From the NCBI RefSeq assembly GCF_021513155.1, contig NZ_CP090983.1:2202501-2266500 (forward strand): DNA of 64,000 nt, given 5' to 3'. This stretch comes from Jeotgalibaca sp. MA1X17-3 (lineage in GTDB: Bacteria; Bacillota; Bacilli; Lactobacillales; Aerococcaceae). Each line of letters begins with the position of its first letter. Positions within the stretch are counted from its first letter, which is position 1. The notes below the pieces were generated by a model. The model was not told where the DNA came from. It worked only from the letters and a program-made list of their open reading frames with translations, and searched no databases. The position numbers and the translations under genes were made by a program. Below are positions 12,690 through 20,136 of this stretch, in pieces.

Positions 12690-13469
12690 GTGAATTACAA
12701 ACGAATTCAACAGTGGTGCGTCTCTCTTATCGTCTTTCCACTTTTAGTTGCCTGCTCTTCTACTAAAGGTGTTCTTCCACAAACGTATGATGGGATGAAA
12801 ATTATCGAGCAGGAGGAAGTGATTGCTGCCTATTCAAATGCCCAGAAAATCATTGGAAAAGAGAAAGAAGACTTTTTTCCTAGTCATATGCCCGAATACT
12901 ACTCTCAATCTCCTCTGCCTTTTTTAGAAAATGAAACGGTTGAACTTACAGCTGATTCAAAAATTATTGGCGTCGATTTACCCGAAGGTAGGTATGTAGT
13001 AGAAGTTCCTGACTATGCTCCTGGAGCTAGTCTAATTATTAAAGACCAAGAAAATCAAACGATATTTCAAGTTGTTCTTGGTTTTTTGAATAATCATATT
13101 GAATTAAATCTATACAAAAATCAGTCTGTTTCTCTTGTTGGCCAACAAGGATCTACCCTCCTTGCAACTAGCAACGCCGCTTCCTCTGAACGTACAGAAG
13201 AAAATGGAATTTTTACGTTGAGTAATGGAATATGGAAAGTAGGCGAACACCTTCCTGCAGGAAGCTACTCTTTATCTCGTCCTCTCAATGTTGGAAAAGA
13301 TATTCCTTATTTTTATATCATTGAAGAAAATGGAGCCTATCAGGTTCATGAATTAGTAACTGATTTTGATATTCCCGAGGGCTTTGATATACAAGTGACC
13401 TTAAAGGACCAACAAACTCTCTATATAGATAAAAGCCAAACATTAACTTTTACTCCATTTATTGAATGA
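12690..13469 (+). CDS. lipoprotein with two PAG(x)Y-type beta domains, unknown function
   Basis: 259 residues, GTG start 6 bases after the ATPase stop, with GGGAGAGG as ribosome site. The signal peptide ends in the lipobox LVAC, so it is a membrane-anchored surface lipoprotein. The mature part carries two related beta-rich units: one around GVDLPEGRYVVEV (about 92-104) and one around VGEHLPAGSYSLSR (about 190-203). The second pattern is widespread in small secreted Lactobacillales proteins. It ends the ABC cluster, so it may be a substrate-binding or immunity component; no known family function was recognised. Confidence 0.7.
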   Translation: MNYKRIQQWCVSLIVFPLLVACSSTKGVLPQTYDGMKIIEQEEVIAAYSNAQKIIGKEKEDFFPSHMPEYYSQSPLPFLENETVELTADSKIIGVDLPEGRYVVEVPDYAPGASLIIKDQENQTIFQVVLGFLNNHIELNLYKNQSVSLVGQQGSTLLATSNAASSERTEENGIFTLSNGIWKVGEHLPAGSYSLSRPLNVGKDIPYFYIIEENGAYQVHELVTDFDIPEGFDIQVTLKDQQTLYIDKSQTLTFTPFIE

Positions 13470-13470
13470 A

Positions 13471-13507
13471 AAGTGAGATGTAAGGTTTCATTACATCTCA
13501 CTTTAAA
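13471..13507 (+). terminator. terminator after the ABC/lipoprotein cluster
   Basis: Inverted repeat AAGTGAGATGTAA / TTACATCTCACTT (7-base loop GGTTTCA) immediately after the lipoprotein stop. The T-tract is short (CTTTAAATCT), so termination may be partial. Confidence 0.7.
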
Positions 13508-13554
13508 TCTCCATTAGAACGATGAGATTTTTTTAATAATCATTTTAAAAAAGA

Positions 13555-13583
13555 TTGACATAGATTAATCGCAATGCTATCCT
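13555..13583 (+). promoter_or_regulatory. promoter of the amino-acid binding protein gene
   Basis: Consensus -35 TTGACA (13555-13560), 17-base spacer, -10 TATCCT (13578-13583). The transcript would start near 13590 and carry a leader of about 75 bases that includes a perfect palindrome (13622-13640). Confidence 0.65.
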
Positions 13584-13621
13584 TAGAAGAATAAAAGTTC
13601 ATAAAATAAAAAACTATCTAA

Positions 13622-13640
13622 ATGTTAAGAATCTTAACAT
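13622..13640. promoter_or_regulatory. perfect 19-bp palindrome in the leader of the binding-protein gene
   Basis: The sequence ATGTTAAGAATCTTAACAT is a perfect palindrome of 9-bp arms about a single central base. It lies downstream of the promoter and about 13 bases before the ribosome site. It looks like a dimeric repressor operator; the regulator is unknown. Confidence 0.5.
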
Positions 13641-13666
13641 CGTATGAACAACAAGGAGGATTATCT

Positions 13667-14467
13667 ATGAAAAAGAAAAAAATAGCTTTACTGGCTTTTA
13701 CATCTCTTTCTGCTACTTTATTAGCAGCATGTGGTAGTACTGGGGATTCAGATTCAAATAGCGCTACAAGCGGAGCAGGTGCTTCAGATGCTACTGTCTA
13801 TGCAATTGGTACCGATACTACTTTCGCCCCTTTTGAGTTTGAAAATGATGAAGGTGATTTTGTAGGAATTGACTTGGATTTATTGGATGCAATTGCCAAA
13901 AACCAAGGATTTGAATATGAATTACGTTCTCTTGGGTTTAATGCAGCCGTTACTGCTTTGGAAGCTGGACAAGTAGACGGAGTCATTGCTGGTATGTCTA
14001 TCAATGAAGAACGTGAAAAGAAATATGATTTTTCAGACCCTTACTATGATTCTAAAACAGGTGTAGCTGTGAAACCTGATTCTGGAATTACTTCTCTTGA
14101 AGACTTAGAAGGAAAACAAGTTGTTGTTAAAACAGGTACGACGGGTTCTGAATATGCAGAAGCTAACAAAGATGAATATGGATTTACTGTAAAATATGTA
14201 GAAGATTCCTCTACAATGTATCAAGATGTTCTAGGTGGAAACTCTGCTGCAACTTTTGAAGATTACCCTGTTATCCAATACGAGATTAGCCGTGGAATGA
14301 AATTAGAAGTGGTGGACCAATCCGAAGAAGGTAGTGAATATGGCTTTGCTACTTTGAAAGGCAAACAAACCGAACTAGTTGAAAAATTCAATGCCGGTTT
14401 AGCTGAACTTCGTGAAAATGGCGAATATGATGAAATCCTTGATCGTTACTTAGGTGACTCAGAATAA
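13667..14467 (+). CDS. amino-acid (glutamine/polar type) ABC transporter substrate-binding lipoprotein
   Basis: 266 residues from an ATG preceded by AAGGAGG; the in-frame ATG at 13622 lies inside the operator palindrome and is not used. Lipobox LAAC after a Lys-rich signal peptide. The mature part is a family 3 periplasmic-binding fold: FAPFEF near the N-terminus, EAGQVDGVIAGM, DFSDPYYDS and a VVKTGTTGSEYAE hinge. GlnH/cystine-type binders look like this; glutamine is likely but not proven. The gene has its own promoter and operator, and no permease or ATPase follows it. The matching permease is at 15445-16101 on the other strand. Confidence 0.88.
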   Translation: MKKKKIALLAFTSLSATLLAACGSTGDSDSNSATSGAGASDATVYAIGTDTTFAPFEFENDEGDFVGIDLDLLDAIAKNQGFEYELRSLGFNAAVTALEAGQVDGVIAGMSINEEREKKYDFSDPYYDSKTGVAVKPDSGITSLEDLEGKQVVVKTGTTGSEYAEANKDEYGFTVKYVEDSSTMYQDVLGGNSAATFEDYPVIQYEISRGMKLEVVDQSEEGSEYGFATLKGKQTELVEKFNAGLAELRENGEYDEILDRYLGDSE

Positions 14468-14476
14468 AAAACTAAT

Positions 14477-14520
14477 AAAAAAGTAGGTAGAATCTCAGTT
14501 GAGAATCTACCTACTTTTTT
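14477..14520. terminator. bidirectional terminator, binding protein / heliorhodopsin
   Basis: Inverted repeat AAAAAAGTAGGTAGAATCTCA / TGAGAATCTACCTACTTTTTT (21-bp arms, one mismatch) between two convergent genes, with A/T tracts on both sides. Confidence 0.9.
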
Positions 14521-14533
14521 AGTATTCATCATT

Positions 14534-15316
14534 CTATGGTTGCATGACACCAGCAAAGGCAATCCAAGCTAGAATCGTTTTTGCAACTAAGCTCAATACG
14601 ATATATCCTTTCTCACCGTACAAGTAGCTTTCCCATTTTCCAACCTTCTTATATTGTAATACCATATTTATTGGGAACAGGTTGAAAAACACAAAATAAG
14701 ATCCTGCTAATGCATATACAAACCAAGGAACTTCCGAAGGATTTGAATTTCCAAAAGCATATAAAAGAATGACTATCCAAGGAATAACCCCTGCAATACT
14801 ACCAAATACAAACGGTTTCCAATTCACCTTTTCTCTATTCTTATTCATTTCTTCCATATCTAAACCAAAAAGGTTCATAGCAGCATTCAAGCCGAATATT
14901 AAGAGTAAAGAACCAACGTCATAGACTCCAAATAACAAGGCAATTAAAACAATCATCAGAGAAGAACTAAGTGCATATTCGTACCATCTAAACCGATTCA
15001 TTCCATTTTCTAAATCTTTATTGTAGCGTCGATTTCCCCAAGGACTTATGATGATAAAGTGAGCAAAAGCAGAAAGAAACAAAAACAAGGAAACCATGAC
15101 TCCAAACGGAAAATCAAAAAGCTCTTTCGTATCTGTAACGAGACTCATTTGCGTTTGATCAAAACTAAGAAAATAAGAGCGGATAGGGATTTTAAAAGAT
15201 GAAATTTTATCAATAAACAGCGCAAACCATAACATGAGAGAACCTTGCACAAGATGTAGGACACCCATTATTCCATTGAACTTCCTTAAAGAAGGATAGG
15301 TAATTTCTTTTGACAT
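14534..15316 (-). CDS. heliorhodopsin
   Basis: 260-residue seven-helix retinal protein. The ATG at 15316 is used because AAAGGAG lies 8 bases upstream; a GTG three codons earlier overlaps that site. Helix 7 carries the retinal Schiff-base lysine K246 in LSLVAKTILAW, with S242 one turn before. Helix 3 carries the counterion E113 in FRWYEYALSSS. The two internal histidines diagnostic of heliorhodopsins, H21 in VLHLVQ and H86 in FAHFIII, are also present. The motifs FGLNAAMNLFG (helix 4) and GSIAGVIPW (helix 5) match the family, whose N-terminus faces the cytoplasm. Light sensing rather than ion pumping is the general expectation. It has its own promoter and is convergent with an amino-acid binding protein. 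No carotenoid or retinal-forming gene is in the window. Confidence 0.93.
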   Translation of the reverse strand: MSKEITYPSLRKFNGIMGVLHLVQGSLMLWFALFIDKISSFKIPIRSYFLSFDQTQMSLVTDTKELFDFPFGVMVSLFLFLSAFAHFIIISPWGNRRYNKDLENGMNRFRWYEYALSSSLMIVLIALLFGVYDVGSLLLIFGLNAAMNLFGLDMEEMNKNREKVNWKPFVFGSIAGVIPWIVILLYAFGNSNPSEVPWFVYALAGSYFVFFNLFPINMVLQYKKVGKWESYLYGEKGYIVLSLVAKTILAWIAFAGVMQP

Positions 15317-15354
15317 TTTTAGCACTCCTTTCTTTGGATTAATCTTTCAAGTTG

Positions 15355-15382
15355 ACTATACCATAAAAGGAAGCGCCTTCAA
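15355..15382 (-). promoter_or_regulatory. heliorhodopsin promoter
   Basis: Minus-strand -35 TTGAAG (15377-15382), 16-base spacer and an extended -10 TGG-TATAGT (-10 hexamer at 15355-15360). It lies between the permease terminator and the heliorhodopsin ribosome site, giving a leader of about 30 bases, so the gene is transcribed on its own. Confidence 0.6.
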
Positions 15383-15403
15383 ATTGAGTAAATCTGTTCT
15401 TGA

Positions 15404-15441
15404 AAAATAAAAAAGGTTTAGACCGTAGCCTAAACCTTTTT
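15404..15441 (-). terminator. terminator of the amino-acid permease gene
   Basis: Minus-strand hairpin AAAAAGGTTTA - 10-base loop - TAAACCTTTTT followed by a T-rich tract (TTTTTTATTTTT). It starts 4 bases after the permease stop and separates it from the heliorhodopsin promoter. Confidence 0.88.
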
Positions 15442-15444
15442 CAT

Positions 15445-16101
15445 CTATTTTGATCGGGACATTTTGCTTTCTAATTTGTTGGCAACCAGTGTTAGAAGTG
15501 AGATAACTATTAAATAATAAATAGCTACGATTCCCCACATTCGTATCGTTTCCATGTTATTAGCCGTAATAATTTTCCCATTCATCGTTAACTCTCGTAC
15601 TCCAATAACAGATAGCAAAGACGTATCTTTTAATGTAATAATAAATTGGTTAATGATAGAAGGTAACATAGTACGTAGTGCTTGAGGGAGAACTACTTTT
15701 GCCATTGACCTACGATAAGGTAAACCTAGACTTCTAGCTGCTTCCATTTGACCTGAATCCACCGCTTCAATCCCTCCGCGGACAATCTCAGCCATATAAG
15801 CACCAGCATTTAAACTCATCGTAATGATACCAGCATCCCATTCAGAAAGACTGATTCCAAAAGCCATTGGAATCCCAAAGTATACAAAGTAAATTTGAAC
15901 CAACAGCGGTGTTCCTCGAATAATCCAAATATACGCATTAGCAATGGAACGTAAAATACGTCCTCGCGAAACTTTCATTAATCCAAATACAATCCCTATG
16001 ATCGAAGCAAACACTAACGATAGTAGTGTAATTTGGACAGTTAATCCCATCGCATGAAGGAATGAGGGGAAATGTTTTATAAATAATTCAAAAAATAACA
16101 T
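15445..16101 (-). CDS. amino-acid ABC transporter permease (HisM/GlnP family)
   Basis: 218-residue membrane permease with about five hydrophobic helices and the conserved cytoplasmic EAA loop EAARSLGLPYRRSMAKVVLP that docks on the ATPase. The start ATG has AAAGGTAGG upstream. Polar amino-acid importers normally have a binding protein, this permease and an ATPase in one operon; here the permease stands alone and no partner ATPase is in the window. A candidate binding protein is encoded on the opposite strand at 13667-14467. The upstream region holds a promoter, a long imperfect palindrome and a CodY-box-like sequence. Confidence 0.88.
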   Translation of the reverse strand: MLFFELFIKHFPSFLHAMGLTVQITLLSLVFASIIGIVFGLMKVSRGRILRSIANAYIWIIRGTPLLVQIYFVYFGIPMAFGISLSEWDAGIITMSLNAGAYMAEIVRGGIEAVDSGQMEAARSLGLPYRRSMAKVVLPQALRTMLPSIINQFIITLKDTSLLSVIGVRELTMNGKIITANNMETIRMWGIVAIYYLIVISLLTLVANKLESKMSRSK

Positions 16102-16190
16102 ATCATTAGCCTACCTTTTTGTAAGAGCTTTTCTCTTAGATTTTAAATTCTATATAAAAAAGAAAAAAGCATATAAAATGCTTATAAAAT

Positions 16191-16216
16191 AGATTATGAG
16201 AATTTTCTTATAATCT
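16191..16216. promoter_or_regulatory. imperfect palindrome with CodY-box-like sequence
   Basis: 12-bp arms AGATTATGAGAA / TTCTTATAATCT about a TT centre, one mismatch. Bases 16201-16215 (AATTTTCTTATAATC) match the CodY consensus AATTTTCWGAAAATT at 12 of 15 positions. It lies about 15 bases downstream of the -10 of the permease promoter, a repression position. CodY control of amino-acid uptake is well known in Firmicutes, but the assignment is inferred. Confidence 0.4.
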
Positions 16217-16228
16217 AAATGCCTTATC

Positions 16229-16257
16229 AGAATATCATAATTTTTCTTTATCGTCAA
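16229..16257 (-). promoter_or_regulatory. promoter of the amino-acid permease gene
   Basis: Minus-strand -35 TTGACG (16252-16257), 17-base spacer and -10 TATTCT (16229-16234). The leader to the ATG at 16101 is about 120 bases and includes the palindrome at 16191-16216. Confidence 0.6.
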
Positions 16258-16269
16258 TGTAAGAAGACT

Positions 16270-16287
16270 TTAGAAAGCGCGTTCTAT
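16270..16287. promoter_or_regulatory. palindrome upstream of the permease promoter
   Basis: TAGAAAGCGCGTTCTA-type palindrome, 14 of 18 positions symmetrical, just upstream of the -35. The cre consensus is matched only partly, so the regulator is not assigned. Confidence 0.3.
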
Positions 16288-16331
16288 CAATATTTTCATA
16301 GGATGTTTATTCAATTAAACTCGATAAAAGC

Positions 16332-16366
16332 AAAAGGTCTTGTCTACGGTTAGACAAGAACCTTTT
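16332..16366 (-). terminator. terminator of trxB
   Basis: Hairpin AAAAGGTCTTGTCTA - CGG - TTAGACAAGAACCTTTT just after the trxB stop, flanked by T-rich sequence on the minus strand (one unpaired A). Confidence 0.85.
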
Positions 16367-16382
16367 ATTTTTACATTTTTTA

Positions 16383-17342
16383 TTAGTTTTCAACTACTAC
16401 TTGCTCTGTACGTTCATTCCACTCTTCTACATAGTGGAAGACACGGTTACCTGCTTCTCCACCGTCACCTACTGCTGTTGTTACTTGACGCAGAGTTTTT
16501 TGGCGTACATCTCCAACCGCAAAAATACCTGGCACTGATGTTTCCATTAGTTCATTCGTAACAACCCAACCTTCTTGATCAGTAATTCCTAAATCTAAGA
16601 ATGCGTCGGTTTGTGGAAGGATTCCTACATAAATGAAGACACCATCTACAGCCTTGGTTGTTACTTCTCCTGTTTCAACATTTCGAAGAGTGACACCAGT
16701 AACTTTTTTATCGTCTCCATTAATTTCTTCTACAACGTTATCCCAAGTAAAGGAAACTCGTTCATTTTTGAAAGCACGATCTTGCAAGATTTTTTGAGCA
16801 CGTAATTCATCACGACGGTGAACAATATTTACATCAGCAAACTGAGTTAGATAGGTTCCCTCTTCTACTGCAGAGTCTCCCCCACCAATAACTGCTAATT
16901 GTTTGTTACGGAAGAATGCTCCATCACAAACCGCACAGTAAGAAACTCCGCGACCATTGTATTGATCTTCTCCTGGAACATTCAACTTACGGTGATACGA
17001 ACCAGTAGCAATGACAACTGATTTTGTACGGAACGATTTTTTATTGGTTTGTACAAGACGATATTCGCCGTCTACTACAATTCGTTTTACATCACCATAT
17101 GCATGCTCTGCACCAAACCGCATAGAACTCTTATACATCTTATCAGCTAACTCAGGTCCCATAATGGAATCAAACCCAGGATAGTTTTCTACTTCTGCCG
17201 TATTGATTAATTCACCGCCAGGAACTCCTCTTTCCAGTACTAACGTTTTTAAATTGGAACGGGAAGCATATAAGGCTGCTGTCATTCCTCCTGGCCCAGC
17301 TCCAATCACTACAACATCATATATTTTTTCTTGTTCTTCCAT
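16383..17342 (-). CDS. trxB: thioredoxin reductase
   Basis: 319-residue NADPH-dependent flavoprotein that reduces thioredoxin. The FAD-binding GAGPGGMTAA loop is at about residues 14-23, the redox CAVC centre is in the middle (SYCAVCDGAF), the NADPH-binding GGGDSAVEE motif follows, and the C-terminal FAD motif is AVGDVR. RBS AAAGGAGAAAG. In many Firmicutes trxB is under Spx control; a promoter with Spx-like features lies at 17409-17446. It follows galU and gpsA on the same strand but has its own promoter and terminator. Confidence 0.95.
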   Translation of the reverse strand: MEEQEKIYDVVVIGAGPGGMTAALYASRSNLKTLVLERGVPGGELINTAEVENYPGFDSIMGPELADKMYKSSMRFGAEHAYGDVKRIVVDGEYRLVQTNKKSFRTKSVVIATGSYHRKLNVPGEDQYNGRGVSYCAVCDGAFFRNKQLAVIGGGDSAVEEGTYLTQFADVNIVHRRDELRAQKILQDRAFKNERVSFTWDNVVEEINGDDKKVTGVTLRNVETGEVTTKAVDGVFIYVGILPQTDAFLDLGITDQEGWVVTNELMETSVPGIFAVGDVRQKTLRQVTTAVGDGGEAGNRVFHYVEEWNERTEQVVVEN

Positions 17343-17408
17343 TTAATCTTTCTCCTTTATATTCCAATTAGTTTTCCAATATCTTCTTTTTTTGAAGGTT
17401 CTCTTTCA

Positions 17409-17446
17409 GTTTAATGACTTTGACTCCATTTAGCGAACGTTCTGCT
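17409..17446 (-). promoter_or_regulatory. candidate Spx-type promoter of trxB
   Basis: On the minus strand: AGCA, 5 bases, weak -35 TTCGCT, 17 bases, -10 TTAAAC. In Bacillus, Spx-activated promoters such as trxB carry an AGCA element at about -44 upstream of a poor -35, and the spacing here agrees. The call rests on short motifs only. Confidence 0.35.
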
Positions 17447-17475
17447 CAGAGTTTCCTTTTATTTCCTTTTTGAAA

Positions 17476-17512
17476 ATAAAAAAAGCAAAGATGGCTTGTA
17501 AAAAGCCATCTT
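17476..17512 (-). terminator. terminator of galU
   Basis: Stem AAGATGGCTT / AAGCCATCTT (17488-17512), followed on the minus strand by a TTTGCTTTTTTTATTTT tract. It begins 7 bases after the galU stop. Confidence 0.88.
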
Positions 17513-17519
17513 CTGTTTA

Positions 17520-18410
17520 TTATTGACTATCTTCCTCTTCTAAACGTTCACCTAGATCGACAATATAATCTTTTAATTTATCCTTCATTTCAGGATGTTC
17601 TAATCCATAGCTAATACTGGTTGCTAAGAAGCCAAATTTATCTCCTACGTCAAAACGTTTCCCAGTGAACTTTTTAGCAAACACACGTTGTGTTTTATTT
17701 AAAGTATCAATCGCATCGGTTAACTGAATTTCGCCACCTGCACCCGGTTCTTGATTTTCAAGAATTTCAAATATCTCCGGTGTTAACAAGTAGCGTCCGA
17801 TAATTGCTAAATCACTTGGAGCATCTTCTGGATCTGGTTTCTCTACAAATTTCCGAACGTTGTACAAACCATCTTCTAGTTCACTATCCGGATCAATAAT
17901 TCCGTATTTAGACGTCTCTTCATGAGGAACTTCCATCACAGCAATCGTAGAAGCATGTGTGCGTTCATATCCATCCATCAACTGTCTTGTCAAAGGAACA
18001 GTGTCTTTCATCAAATCGTCGCCTAGCATCACAACAAATGGTTCCCCACCTACAAATGCTTTGGCTTGAAGAACAGCATGACCTAAACCTAACGGATAAG
18101 ACTGACGAACAAAGTGAATCCGTAGTCCGGTCGTTTCTTGTACCAGTTTTAATAAGTCCATTTCTCCCTTTTTTTCCAAATTAGTTTCTAGTTCTATATT
18201 GGAATCAAAATGATCTTCTATTGGACGTTTACTTTTCCCTGTAACAATTAAAATATCCTCAATACCTGATTCGATTGCTTCTTCCACAATAAATTGGATC
18301 GTTGGTTTATCAACAATAGGTAACATTTCTTTTGCCATAGCTTTTGTTGCAGGTAAAAAACGAGTTCCGAAACCTGCAGCTGGTATGATTGCTTTTCTAA
18401 CTTTTTTCAT
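17520..18410 (-). CDS. galU: UTP-glucose-1-phosphate uridylyltransferase
   Basis: 296-residue nucleotidyltransferase that makes UDP-glucose from UTP and glucose-1-P. The signature [21 protein letters not shown] is at about residues 11-31; the EKP segment and the [10 protein letters not shown] motif are intact. Start [11 protein letters not shown]. It works with PgcA (7471-9195) to supply UDP-glucose for glycolipid anchors and polysaccharides, fitting the TagO, LtaS-like and sugar-transferase genes further along. Lies 32 bases after gpsA on the same strand. Confidence 0.95.
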   Translation of the reverse strand: MKKVRKAIIPAAGFGTRFLPATKAMAKEMLPIVDKPTIQFIVEEAIESGIEDILIVTGKSKRPIEDHFDSNIELETNLEKKGEMDLLKLVQETTGLRIHFVRQSYPLGLGHAVLQAKAFVGGEPFVVMLGDDLMKDTVPLTRQLMDGYERTHASTIAVMEVPHEETSKYGIIDPDSELEDGLYNVRKFVEKPDPEDAPSDLAIIGRYLLTPEIFEILENQEPGAGGEIQLTDAIDTLNKTQRVFAKKFTGKRFDVGDKFGFLATSISYGLEHPEMKDKLKDYIVDLGERLEEEDSQ

Positions 18411-18442
18411 TTGACTTTTAGCTCCCCTGCTTATTTTTTGTT

Positions 18443-19453
18443 TTACAGCTCAGCTTTACGATCTCTCAACATGATATCTTTTATAACGGTATCTACTTCT
18501 GCTCCCTCATATAAAACTTGATAAATAGCTTTTGTGATTGGCATTTCGATTCCCTTTTCTTTTGCTAACTCGTAGGCTGCCTTTGTTGTTTCTACACCTT
18601 CCACAACCATTCCCATATTAGCTAAAACTTCTGCTAAGGGAACTTTTTTACCAATTTGGTATCCTGCGCGCCAATTACGTGAATGCTCACTCGTTGCAGT
18701 TACAATTAAATCACCAACACCACTTAAACCAATAAAGGTAAGAGGATCTGCACCAAATGCTACTCCGAGTCTGCTGATTTCAGCCAGTCCACGTGTCATC
18801 AAAGCAGCTTTCGCGTTGTCTCCATATCCAAGACCTTTTAAGGCCCCTGCACCAACCGCTATAATATTTTTCAAGGCAGCACCTAACTCTACCCCTATTA
18901 CATCTTGATTCGTGTATACACGAAAGTATTGATTCATAAATACTTTCTGAACTGCTTCTGCTGCTTCCATTTTTTCTGAAGCAGCTGTAATAGTCGTAAT
19001 GTCTTTACGAGCAACCTCTTCGGCATGACTTGGACCTGATAATACAACTAATCCATTATGAAGCGTTTCTGGAACTTCTTCTTCGATAATAACAGAGATT
19101 CGCTTATGCGTATTTTGTTCTAACCCTTTACTTGCATGAACGAGATATGGTTTTCTTTTTCCATCTAGGTGAGTAGCTACTTGTGACGCTACAGAACGAA
19201 TAGCTTTCGTAGGAATGACAAAAACAATGAATGTAGCTCCATCAACTGCTTCGCCTAAGTCCGTATATCCTTTTATATTTCCACTTAAACCAATGTCTTG
19301 TAGATAGTGTTGATTAGTGTGCTCTTCATTTATTTCTTTAATTTGCTCCGGGTTATTCCCCCAAAGGCGTACTTCATGACCATTTTCATCTAGCACCATT
19401 GAAAGTGCGGTCCCCCATGATCCGGCTCCTAATACGGTAACAATCTCTTTCAT
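18443..19453 (-). CDS. gpsA: NAD(P)-dependent glycerol-3-phosphate dehydrogenase
   Basis: 336 residues from the ATG at 19453 (GGGAGGC upstream). The Rossmann motif GAGSWGTAL sits at the very N-terminus, the HASKGLE segment is in the middle, and the catalytic lysine region [19 protein letters not shown] is conserved. It reduces dihydroxyacetone phosphate to sn-glycerol-3-phosphate for phospholipid and lipoteichoic-acid synthesis. Starts 17 bases after ppaX and appears to be in one operon hprK-lgt-ppaX-gpsA-galU. Confidence 0.95.
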   Translation of the reverse strand: MKEIVTVLGAGSWGTALSMVLDENGHEVRLWGNNPEQIKEINEEHTNQHYLQDIGLSGNIKGYTDLGEAVDGATFIVFVIPTKAIRSVASQVATHLDGKRKPYLVHASKGLEQNTHKRISVIIEEEVPETLHNGLVVLSGPSHAEEVARKDITTITAASEKMEAAEAVQKVFMNQYFRVYTNQDVIGVELGAALKNIIAVGAGALKGLGYGDNAKAALMTRGLAEISRLGVAFGADPLTFIGLSGVGDLIVTATSEHSRNWRAGYQIGKKVPLAEVLANMGMVVEGVETTKAAYELAKEKGIEMPITKAIYQVLYEGAEVDTVIKDIMLRDRKAEL

Positions 19454-19470
19454 ATTAGCCTCCCTTTCAA

Positions 19471-20121
19471 TCAAGATTGATATTCCAGAATTAATTTTTC
19501 TAACTCTTTAACATTAGAAACGATAAAAGTAGGTTCATACGGCAAAATAGATTCTACTGACTTTTCGGACCACTCAACAAAGACACTTTGTGTACCCGCA
19601 GAATTTCCTGCTTCGATATCATGGAAATTATCTCCTACCATCATGGCTGTATCAGCTGAACTATTTAATTTTTCTAAGGCCAACAAAACTGATTCTGGAT
19701 TTGGCTTTGAATTTTGATAATCCCCAAATCCAATTACTACATCAACGTAAGGTGCTATCCCTAAAACTTGAACTCCTTGTTCAAGGATATCTTTTCTTTT
19801 CGCTGATACAATTCCCACTTTAATCCCTTTTTCATGAATCACTTCCAACATTTCTTTTATGCCAGGAAACATTTTAATCGTATCGTCATGCATACTCATC
19901 ATATGGTTGCGATACTTTTCCATCATTTCTTCTTTTCTTTCGTTGTCTAAATGCGTATAAATATCTACTAGACTTGGACCGTTAAACGATTGCATGTTAT
20001 CTCTTTGGAATCGACCAGGAAAATATTCATCGACTACTCGAAAATGTGATTCACTAATTAACTCATTTGAGTCTGCAAGCGTCCCATCAAAATCAAAAAG
20101 AATCGTATTTATTTTTTTCAT
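19471..20121 (-). CDS. ppaX: HAD-superfamily phosphatase, PpaX-type pyrophosphatase
   Basis: 216 residues, the same length as Bacillus PpaX. HAD motif [10 protein letters not shown] is at residues 10-18, motif II is the VSAKRKD segment, and motifs III and IV are the K of SKPNPES and [13 protein letters not shown]. Position directly after hprK and lgt is the Bacillus order, where PpaX hydrolyses the pyrophosphate made when HprK dephosphorylates Ser-HPr. Family members are easily confused with phosphoglycolate phosphatases; the neighbourhood decides. Confidence 0.82.
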   Translation of the reverse strand: MKKINTILFDFDGTLADSNELISESHFRVVDEYFPGRFQRDNMQSFNGPSLVDIYTHLDNERKEEMMEKYRNHMMSMHDDTIKMFPGIKEMLEVIHEKGIKVGIVSAKRKDILEQGVQVLGIAPYVDVVIGFGDYQNSKPNPESVLLALEKLNSSADTAMMVGDNFHDIEAGNSAGTQSVFVEWSEKSVESILPYEPTFIVSNVKELEKLILEYQS

Positions 20122-20136
20122 TATTCTTTTAGCTCC

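Noticed and set aside
14534..15316. Proton- or ion-pumping (type 1) microbial rhodopsin
   Set aside because: The helix-3 motif is FRWYEYALSSS with Glu as counterion and the conserved heliorhodopsin histidines, not the DTD/DTE-type pump motif, so heliorhodopsin fits better.
16270..16287. cre site (CcpA) upstream of the permease
   Set aside because: Only the GCGC-centred symmetry is shared; several conserved cre positions are absent.
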